7,613 nucleotides of DNA from Hyphomicrobiales bacterium (GTDB lineage Bacteria; Pseudomonadota; Alphaproteobacteria; Rhizobiales; JAJFHC01): the NCBI GenBank assembly GCA_021775835.1, contig JAJFHC010000248.1, positions 1 to 7,613 on the forward strand. Reading direction: 5' to 3'. A program made the position numbers and the translations under genes. Under the pieces are notes generated by a model. That model ran no database searches. It was not told where the DNA came from and saw only the letters and a list, made by a program, of their open reading frames with translations. Shown piece by piece: positions 1-6,900 of this stretch. Positions within the stretch are counted from its first letter, which is position 1; each line of letters starts with the position of its first letter.

Positions 1-293
1 TGGGAAACTCCTTCGTGTTGATTGAGACAAACGCCTCAATCTTCACGCCGGAGCGCCCAAACGTTAATCAGCATCAAGCGCAACGGTGGAGAGCAGAACG
101 AAGACCCTCTCTCAGCTACTATCGCGACAGCGATTTAGTGCATTGGCACAAAATCCCCGTGCAGGGGTCGGCGAATCTACTTCCGCTGATGATCCGACTA
201 CGGACATTTGAGGCTGGAAAGTCCGTTCTACCCTGCCTTTTCACCGTCAGTTTCACTACTCAAATTCGGGGATTTGTGACCCTGAACGGAAGT
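1..293. other. Left-end region with no supported gene
   Basis: I see no credible coding sequence here. A plus-strand reading frame is open from position 15 to 437, but its product is rich in Arg, Ser and Thr without any recognisable motif. It also runs antisense through the 3' part of the better supported minus-strand gene at 294-719, so I treat it as a shadow. The only structure I can point to is one copy of a 28-nt imperfect repeat at 221-248. No tRNA, terminator or insertion-sequence end is convincing. Confidence 0.5.
221..248 (+). repeat. Imperfect 28-nt direct repeat, copy A
   Basis: This stretch begins GTCCGTTCTACCC and matches positions 3490-3517 on the same strand at 23 of 28 bases. 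All five differences are transitions, the pattern expected of two decayed copies of one ancestral sequence. Both copies lie in non-coding DNA. The sequence just upstream of each also shares short blocks (GCAGGGGT and CTACGG), so the duplicated unit may once have been longer. Its nature, whether dispersed intergenic repeat or remnant of a mobile element, is not known. Confidence 0.4.
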
Positions 294-719
294 TCACGTC
301 GCGAGGAATGCTCCCGCTTCCTCGACGCTGTCGCATACTTTTGCGCCAATGCTGTCACCGAACTTGGCAAGGGTATTAGCCTCCCAGTCGGCCACCCATC
401 CATCACCCTGACCGGACTCCGGCAATGGCGGGAGTAACACAAACTTTCGAAGGGGCGAGTTTTGGATCTCGGATCGAAATTCGTCGCTGCTGACCCATTC
501 ATAGTCTACATCGGACAGCGCATCGGGAGACGTGGACACGTCCACCACCCAATGTTGGACATTGTTGGCCCGGACGTAAGCCAAAGCCGCATGGACGGCT
601 TCTCTTACGCGCGAGCCTTCATCGTACTCGCTGAACCATTTCAAATAGACCGCCTTCAGTTCGGGACGGTATGTCACCTCTACCAAATCAGGAGCGGTGT
701 GAATGATCAGTCTGTCCAT
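294..719 (-). CDS. Hypothetical protein, possible STAS/SpoIIAA-like fold (141 aa)
   Basis: I do not recognise a named gene here. The predicted 141-residue protein is acidic and soluble, with no signal peptide or membrane segment. The residue pattern suggests alternating strands and helices: strands near 12-17 and 22-28, a helix near 34-51, a strand at 56-61 (HWVVDVS), a helix near 75-86, a strand at 92-97 (KFVLLPP), then a WVADWEANTLAKF segment (108-120), and a last strand and helix (126-139). This order resembles the STAS/SpoIIAA-like fold of small alphaproteobacterial proteins, but that is inference from pattern and not a motif match. The ATG at 717-719 is preceded by AGGA with a 7-nt gap (positions 727-730 on the complementary strand), which supports this start. 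It is transcribed divergently from the adenylate cyclase, so the roughly 200-bp gap may carry promoters for both. The strong start and protein-like composition make it a likely real gene; its function is unknown. Confidence 0.75.
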   Translation of the reverse strand: MDRLIIHTAPDLVEVTYRPELKAVYLKWFSEYDEGSRVREAVHAALAYVRANNVQHWVVDVSTSPDALSDVDYEWVSSDEFRSEIQNSPLRKFVLLPPLPESGQGDGWVADWEANTLAKFGDSIGAKVCDSVEEAGAFLAT

Positions 720-726
720 GACCTTG

Positions 727-730
727 TCCT
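727..730 (-). promoter_or_regulatory. Ribosome binding site of the 141-aa gene
   Basis: Read on the minus strand this is AGGA, 7 nt ahead of the ATG at 719-717. It supports that ATG as the start. Confidence 0.5.
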
Positions 731-912
731 GTGGAAGAGTGCGCTCGTCGGTGATCGCACTCTAGCCGGACCAACGGATGACGACTAGTGACCCCAATTG
801 GACATCTTCTCGACGGCCATGTTCCGCTATGAGGTGTGGCCAGTAGCCGACGTTTGCTCATTGATTTAACCGAATAGATTCTCGATCCTTTGATTGCTAT
901 GGTCGCCACTTT

Positions 913-917
913 GGAGG
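913..917 (+). promoter_or_regulatory. Strong Shine-Dalgarno that decides the cyclase start
   Basis: GGAGG lies 8 nt ahead of a TTG codon at 926-928. The in-frame ATG at 899 and TTG at 890 have no purine-rich site at a usable distance. The protein that begins at 926 starts MERRLAAILAADVVGYS, the usual N-terminus of this cyclase family, so the ribosome site and the family pattern agree. Confidence 0.6.
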
Positions 918-925
918 ATCGTATT

Positions 926-2653
926 TTGGAACGTAGACTTGCCGCTATCCTGGCCGCAGATGTCGTCGGCTATTCAAAGCTAATGGCTGAGGATGAAGCC
1001 AGTACGCTTTGCGCTTTGAAGGAGCACCGGGCCGAAGTCTTCGATCCTCTGATTACCAAGCACAACGGGCGCATCGTGAAGTTGATGGGTGACGGTGTGC
1101 TGGTTGAGTTCGCATCTGTGGTTGATGCGGTGCAGAGCGCCGTTGTGATTCAGGAGGCGCTTAGTGCGCAGGACGGTCCGATCAAACTGCGCATCGGCAT
1201 AAATCTCGGCGACATCATCATCGATGGCGACGACATTTACGGCGACGGTGTCAACCTTGCAGCGCGAATAGAAGCCCTGGCGGAACCGGGAACCGTTGCG
1301 TTGAGTGAATATGCCCACACTCAGGTAGACCGCAAGGTCTCCTACGCATTCGAGGACACAGGCGTTCACACACTGAAAAACATCGACCGCCCGATCCGGG
1401 TCTTTCGCGTGGTTGCGGACGGTATTGCGGTTGCGCAAGTGCCGTCAGAAACGCCGGTTGCCAGAAAACCTTCCATCGCCGTGCTTGCTTTCAACAACAT
1501 GTCGGGCGATCCCGAGCAGGAATATTTTTCCGATGGGATCTCTGAAGACATCATCACCGAACTCAGCCGTTTCCGGGAACTGTTCGTCATCGCACGCAAC
1601 TCATCGTTTTCGTACAAGGGCAAATCGACAAAAGTTCAGGACATCGGTAGAGACCTTGGGGTCACCTATGTTGTTGAAGGCAGCGTGCGCAAGGCAGGTC
1701 AGCGGATCCGGATCACTGTCCAGTTGGTTGAAGCGGCGACCGGAATCCATGTCTGGGCTGAACGCTATGACCGGGAACTGGAGGACATATTCGATCTGCA
1801 GGACGAGATCACCCGGACGATCGTGACTGTTCTGCCCCTTCGCCTGCAGGGTGCGTTGATCGAGCATGCCCGGAAGAAACCAAGCACAAGCCTGTCGGCC
1901 TATGAATGCTTCCTGCGCGCGCAGTGGCTAACCGACAAGACAAGCAGCAATGCCTCGAAATCGCTGGAGCAGCTTGCAATCGCCGTTCAGATCGATCCAG
2001 ACTTCGCGCAAGCCTATGCGCTGACGGCATATGTGCATGCCTACAGTGTCTTCACATTTAGCCCCATCGGCGACGATCCGACGATTGCGGCGCGCGCGAA
2101 CATTGAACGTGCACTCGCGTTGGGAGACGGCGATCATTACGTTCATGCGATGGCTTGCGAGGTCTACATGGTCTGTGGTGAGCATGATCTGGCCCAGATC
2201 CATTCCGACAAGGCGCTCGTACTGAACCCGAATGAAATCAACGGCCTGTACGAAAAAGGTGTTCTGCTGAGCTATACAGGAAAAACCAAAGAGGCCGTCG
2301 AGCACCTGCACAGGGCGCTAGCGCACGACCCGCTCGCACCGGATCACCAGTATGAAGCCCTTGCCGAGGCCAACTACATACTGGGCAAATATGAAGACGC
2401 CATCGAGATCTACGAACGCTGGCGCGATCCGCCGGTGCACATGTACACTCATCTGGCCGCCTGTTACGCGCAACTCGACCGCATGGAAGAAGCCTGCCGC
2501 GCCGCGACGATGTTTCGAGAGGGACGGCCTGCAGATTCCGACTTTTCCTTCTATGCCAACGCGCATGCCCGTTTGTGCAAACATCCGAAAGATGCCAACC
2601 ACTGGCTCGAAGGCTACCGAAAGGCGGGCCTGCTGCCACAAGCAAACAACTGA
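926..2653 (+). CDS. Class III adenylate cyclase with TolB-like and TPR regions
   Basis: This protein is predicted to make cyclic AMP from ATP in the cytoplasm. With a TTG start at 926 it has 575 residues. The catalytic domain spans about 2-162. Visible key residues are the metal-binding aspartates D12 (AADVVGYS) and D56 (MGDG), the adenine-selecting pair K52 and D103 (DDIYGDGVN), and the transition-state pair N110 and R114 (GVNLAARIE). All are present, so the domain should be active and specific for ATP rather than GTP. Residues about 181-300 (PSIAVLAFNN, DGISEDIITELSR, YVVEGSVRK, VWAERYD) form the TolB amino-terminal-like region typical of this family. Residues about 320-570 look like degenerate TPR helices (for example ALVLNPNEINGLYEKGVLL), probably for protein contact. 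No membrane helix or signal peptide is seen. Alternative starts are ATG 899 (584 aa) and TTG 890. The gene stands alone: it diverges from the 141-aa gene and converges on the hydrolase-like gene. What signal it senses cannot be read from the sequence. Confidence 0.93.
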   Translation: MERRLAAILAADVVGYSKLMAEDEASTLCALKEHRAEVFDPLITKHNGRIVKLMGDGVLVEFASVVDAVQSAVVIQEALSAQDGPIKLRIGINLGDIIIDGDDIYGDGVNLAARIEALAEPGTVALSEYAHTQVDRKVSYAFEDTGVHTLKNIDRPIRVFRVVADGIAVAQVPSETPVARKPSIAVLAFNNMSGDPEQEYFSDGISEDIITELSRFRELFVIARNSSFSYKGKSTKVQDIGRDLGVTYVVEGSVRKAGQRIRITVQLVEAATGIHVWAERYDRELEDIFDLQDEITRTIVTVLPLRLQGALIEHARKKPSTSLSAYECFLRAQWLTDKTSSNASKSLEQLAIAVQIDPDFAQAYALTAYVHAYSVFTFSPIGDDPTIAARANIERALALGDGDHYVHAMACEVYMVCGEHDLAQIHSDKALVLNPNEINGLYEKGVLLSYTGKTKEAVEHLHRALAHDPLAPDHQYEALAEANYILGKYEDAIEIYERWRDPPVHMYTHLAACYAQLDRMEEACRAATMFREGRPADSDFSFYANAHARLCKHPKDANHWLEGYRKAGLLPQANN

Positions 2654-2696
2654 CCCAAAGCGACTGTTCAGCCCTTTTGCAATCCTTGAAATCAAT

Positions 2697-3188
2697 TTAC
2701 TCGGAATGTTTTTCGAACTGATATCGGAAAGGACAGCAACATCCGCCTTTCATGATGGTTTCGGCCCGCGACAACTTCACAGCCGGTGCAGATAAGTCGG
2801 CGATGTGATTGTCTGCCTCGCAAACCAAAATTGACCCCAACTCAGGCTCACCCAACTGGCGGAAAAAATCCGCATATCGGCAGCGGGTTACGTTGAAACT
2901 GAACGCATCATCATCATTTTTCAGAACATCGTAGTCAACGTCTCCCTCAAACGTACCCTCTAGCATGTCCGAAGTTTTGAAAAAGTTTTCGATGGCGTTG
3001 TCTGATTCCTTTGACGCAAACTCGGAGACCCAATTCCTCATGTAGTCCCTGAGCACCGGATGCACGAGGGAGTTTGCTTTCTCCTCTCCAAGTTCTGCTC
3101 GGAGATGCCGCAGCAGCGGGATCAACACATCTGTCTGAGATTTCACCCACTGCATGTAGGGAGTCGGCGTGTCCGTGCTGTCATCCAT
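2697..3188 (-). CDS. L-2-amino-thiazoline-4-carboxylate hydrolase-family protein
   Basis: The 163-residue product carries the C-terminal signature of the L-2-amino-thiazoline-4-carboxylic acid hydrolase (ATC hydrolase) family. CRYADFFRQLGEPELG lies at 103-118, followed by LVCEADNHIA (121-130), then LSRAETIMKGGCCCPFRY (139-156). Founding members open a thiazoline ring on the way to L-cysteine, but most homologues in alphaproteobacteria are of unproven substrate, so the activity here is inferred. The N-terminal part (10-75) is helical and contains MRNWVSEF (50-57). Conserved cysteines visible are C103, C123 and C150-C152. No signal peptide or membrane segment is present. The ATG at 3188 is chosen because AGGAG stands 8 nt upstream; an in-frame codon 7 residues earlier (3209) would swallow that site. 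The gene converges on the cyclase with a 43-bp gap and has no co-directional partner in view, so it seems monocistronic. Confidence 0.85.
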   Translation of the reverse strand: MDDSTDTPTPYMQWVKSQTDVLIPLLRHLRAELGEEKANSLVHPVLRDYMRNWVSEFASKESDNAIENFFKTSDMLEGTFEGDVDYDVLKNDDDAFSFNVTRCRYADFFRQLGEPELGSILVCEADNHIADLSAPAVKLSRAETIMKGGCCCPFRYQFEKHSE

Positions 3189-3196
3189 GTTGAACT

Positions 3197-3201
3197 CTCC
3201 T
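3197..3201 (-). promoter_or_regulatory. Ribosome binding site of the hydrolase-family gene
   Basis: Read on the minus strand this is AGGAG, 8 nt ahead of the ATG at 3188-3186. It favours the 163-residue form over a longer form starting at 3209. Confidence 0.6.
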
Positions 3202-3489
3202 GAACCCAATTAGGACTGACAATAAGGGAGCGACAAACGCGGACATAGAACTTTCGGTTCTATTCCCACGTTCATCTTGCTGTCCTTCGTGCTTGATCGT
3301 CCAATCAGATTGGGCAGGTTCATTGTTCGCGGACTTGCCGAGCGTGATCGCCCGAACCTGCTATGTCGGATAGTGGCACTTTTCGGAACTGTGGTGTCCT
3401 CGCCAACAACGTCGGCTAGCAGGGGTAGAGCGGAAGTTCCGTCCACCTACGGCTGCTTTCGGGGGTGCAACGGACTCGTGAAAGAAAAC

Positions 3490-3517
3490 GTCTGTTCTAC
3501 CCCACCTTCTCATCGTC
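3490..3517 (+). repeat. Imperfect 28-nt direct repeat, copy B
   Basis: This stretch begins GTCTGTTCTACCCC and is the partner of positions 221-248, with 23 of 28 bases identical and only transitions between them. It sits in the long non-coding region, more than 3 kb from copy A and in the same orientation. It fits a decayed dispersed intergenic repeat, but the family is not recognised. Confidence 0.4.
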
Positions 3518-3528
3518 TAACGTATGTG

Positions 3529-3541
3529 CTGCTGACAGCAG
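3529..3541. repeat. Small perfect palindrome
   Basis: CTGCTG and CAGCAG flank a single central A, giving a perfect 6+6 inverted repeat. It is followed on the plus strand by ATTTTG, which is too short and too T-poor for a convincing terminator. It could be a regulator half-site pair or chance. Confidence 0.25.
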
Positions 3542-3967
3542 ATTTTGCACATTGCTCCAGTTTGAACGCGGTGTAGCGTCGTTAATACAGAGTCGAAGTT
3601 GCAGGTAGTTGCACTTGAGAGTTGCGATGCACATGTTCGGCGTTTTCGGCCCACACCAGCCATTCGGCAAGCCGTGCAAATTTCAATCTGAACTCCCTAA
3701 TATAGACATTTAGTTTGCCAGATGCTGACTTGTTATTCCCTAAATTGCTAAGCCATTTAAGACGGTTTTCTCTTGTTGGGATTTGGAGTTGCGCTGAGGT
3801 CAGATTGTGAGGATGCTAATGTCGCCGTCAACTTGAAACACAATCACATCGCTAATGGTTTGCGCGCATTGAATTGTTCGACGAGCTTCCAGCTCAAAAG
3901 ATCGATCTATCTGCATGAATTTTTGAAAACTCATGCAAATCGAAGTGTGATTTGTTACAGTAAAAAC

Positions 3968-6900
3968 ATGCAAAAAACCTCCAACAACTTTACGTTCTCT
4001 GCCACTGATCTCGTTGGTTACCTCAGTTGCCAATCTTTGACAGCCTTTGAAAAGCAAGTCGCTGAGGGACAGAAATCGGCTCCCAAGGTCTGGAATCCGC
4101 TTCTGGAAGTTTTGTGGCAGCGTGGGGCAGAACACGAGCGCCAGTTTGTCGAGCATCTTGCTGATTCCGACTTGAGTGTGCAAACGATAGAGGGCGTCGA
4201 AGTAACAGCCAACGCGATTGCTCAAACTGAAAAAGCGATGTCGGAAGGCACAGATGTTATTGTTCAAGCCGCTCTGCAAAACGGACAATGGGTTGGACGT
4301 GCCGACATCCTGCAGAAAGTCAACGGAACATCGAAGTATGGTGATTGGGCGTATGCGCCGTTAGATACAAAGCTGGCGCGGGAAACAAAAGCCGGTTCCG
4401 TTCTCCAGCTTTGTCTGTACGCGGACTTGCTTGAATCGATGCAGGGGAGCGCCCCGGAAAATCTCGCAATCATTCCTCCGTTTGTTGATTTTCAGCCGGA
4501 GGTTTATCGATACCAAGATTACGCGGCTTACTTTCGCTATGTAAAACGCAAGTTCGAGAATTCTTTTGCAGGTGATGAAGCCGCCCCTTATCCCGAACCG
4601 ATTCCGCATTGCGAAATTTGTCGATGGCGAAATAGCTGCGACCAACGCCGGCGCGACGACGATCACTTGAGTTTGGTTGCAAATCTTTCCAAAGCCCAAT
4701 CAGCAGAATTGAACACACATGGCGTTACGACGCTTGCCCAACTTGGAGCATTGCCGCTGCCACTCCCTTTCGAGCCAGCGCGAGGTTCAATTCAGTCGCT
4801 TGAAAAGGCCCGGGAGCAAGCTCGTGTTCAACTTGAAGCACGAATGAGTGGCAACAACGTCCATGAGCTTCTCCCATTCGAAACGGGGTTTGGCTTGTCA
4901 CTTCTACCGGAACCCGATAGCGCCGACATATTTTTGGACTTTGAAGGTGATCCGTTCGTAGGTGAGAGCGGTCTCGAATACCTTACAGGATACGCCTGCC
5001 AAAACGAGGCCGGTGACTGGGAGCATCACGCATTGTGGGCGATAGATCGCGCCCAAGAACGGGCAGCGTTTGAGACGTTTGTTGATTTCGTGATGGCGCG
5101 CACGACGGCCAATCCAAACCTGCATATTTATCACTATGCACCATATGAACCATCGGCGATGAAAAGGCTTATGGGTCGGTATGCGACCCGCGAAGAAGAG
5201 ATCGATCACATGCTCCGCTCAGGTCTATTCGTAGATCTTTACGGTGTGGTGCGTTCTGCCATTCGAGCAGGCGTTGAAAGTTACTCAATCAAGAAGCTGG
5301 AACCGTTTTTCGGATATGTACGCGATAAGCCGATGGCTGAGGCCAATCTAGCGTTGGCCCGACTACAAGCTGATCTGGAATTGGGAAATGCCGATTCCAT
5401 CGCCGAAGAGACTAAAGCCGATGTTCTTGCTTACAACAAGGATGATTGCCTTGCGACTTTGAGCTTACGCGATTGGCTGGAAACTCTAAGAGCGGACGCG
5501 CTCGCGGAAGGCGCGGACATCCCGAGGCCCGAAAACAACGATGGGGAAATTTCCGATGATCTTTCTGAATGGATTGAGCGAATTAACGCGCTTGTCGAAC
5601 GCCTAACAAATGACCTGCCGGATGATCCTGAAACATGGAATTCAGAGCAAAATGCACGATGGGTGTTAGCTCATACGCTCGATTTTCATAGGCGTGAGAA
5701 CAAGGCCGTATGGTGGGAATTTTTTCGACTCAGCGATTTGTCGGCAGATGATCTCACGGATGAACGCGCAGCACTTTCAGGTTTAAGTTTCGACCAAGAA
5801 GTTGGCGGCACCGCGCGTGCCCCCATTCATCGCTACAGCTTTCCACCACAAGAAACAGACATGCGTGCGGGGGATTCCTTGATGCGCGAAGGTGGCGACA
5901 AATTTGGAACTGTTCATGACATATCGGTTGAGAATGGCTTTTTGGATATCAAGAAACGTCAGGACAGTAGGGACATAAATCCGCAAGCGGTATTTGCGCA
6001 CAAAGTCATCAGTGCGCAGGTAATGGCTGACGCGCTCGTTCGCCTTGGAGATTTCGTTGTTGATAATGGGATTGAAGGCGAAGGAAACTATCAGGCGGCG
6101 CGAGACTTGTTACTTCGGCTTGATCCGCGAGGAGTTGATATGCCTCTAATTCAGGAAGATGAAACAACACTGGTCGCTGCAAAACGCATCGTCTGTGCGA
6201 TGACATTCGGTATTTTGCCGGTTCAAGGACCGCCAGGCTCAGGCAAAACTTATGCCGGAAGTCGGATGATTTGCGAACTCGTTCGTCAAGGCAAAACCGT
6301 TGGAATTACCGCGAACAGTCACAAGGTCATTCGCAATCTTCTGGACGGTGTAGTGGAAGCATCCCATGAAATGGGAGTGGACCTCAATTGCCTTCAGAAG
6401 GTCTCAGAGCGCGAGGACGCCGTGAACCGGCTCGCCTTCACAAACGACAATGGAGAATTAGCGACCAGCCTTGGTTCCTCCGCTCAAGTAGGTGGCGCAA
6501 CCGCCTGGTACTGGTCGCGTCTCGATGCGCAGGATTCGGTTGATGTTCTATTCGTTGATGAAGCTGCGCAAATGGCACTTGCAAATGTGTTGGCGATTTC
6601 CGGTGCAGCAAAAACGGTCGTTCTACTTGGTGATCCACAGCAGCTCGACCAGCCTGTTCAAGGGAGTCATCCCGACGGGACGGATATATCCGCACTGGCG
6701 CATTTGCTGGATGGAGAAGAAACCATCGCGGATCATCAAGGCCTATTTCTTGAAGAAACGTGGAGGCTTCACCCCACAATTTCTTCGTTTACATCCGATC
6801 TATTCTACGCCGGAAAGTTGGATTCGCGAGATCACAATAAGCGCCAGATCATAGAAAGCGACGGGTCGATATCGGGAGCCGGTTTATGGTATCTTCCGGT

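Larger units (their letters stand above)
3189..3967. other. Long intergenic region between divergent genes
   Basis: About 780 bp lie between the hydrolase-family gene, which reads left, and the nuclease-helicase gene, which reads right. Short open frames cross it on both strands (for example 3277-3576 plus and 3497-3679 minus), but their products are Arg/Ser/Cys-rich with no motif and no good ribosome site, so I call none of them genes. The region holds the second copy of a 28-nt imperfect repeat (3490-3517) and a small palindrome (3529-3541). From about 3680 it becomes AT-rich (runs such as CTAATATAGACATTTAG). It presumably carries the promoter of the large downstream gene, but I see no clear -35/-10 pair. 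Confidence 0.5.

Noticed and set aside
150..173. AAAATCCCCGTG, then TCGGCG after a 6-base insertion, resembling the 3' half of some bacterial tRNA-Phe genes and so a possible island attachment site.
   Set aside because: The similarity breaks down straight after (no proper T-loop or CCA end) and there is no 5' half. The match is to a form more typical of beta/gammaproteobacterial tRNA-Phe, so chance is likelier.
15..437. Plus-strand 140-codon open frame.
   Set aside because: It overlaps antisense with the better supported gene at 294-719, has no recognisable motif, and has a composition typical of a shadow frame.
815..841. Inverted repeat GGCCA...TGGCC in the divergent region between the 141-aa gene and the cyclase.
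   Set aside because: Only five base pairs plus a wobble across a 17-nt loop. A match this short is expected by chance and is not followed by a T-run.
3207..3236. Possible minus-strand promoter TTGTCG-18 nt-TAATTG ahead of the hydrolase-family gene.
   Set aside because: The implied transcript start falls inside or beside the Shine-Dalgarno at 3197-3201, which would remove it from the message.
3277..3576. Plus-strand 99-codon open frame in the long intergenic region.
   Set aside because: No ribosome binding site, no motif, and an Arg/Ser/Cys-rich product. It also runs through the imperfect repeat.
3497..3679. Minus-strand 60-codon open frame with several cysteines.
   Set aside because: It is short, motif-free, overlaps the repeat and the palindrome, and has no convincing start signal.
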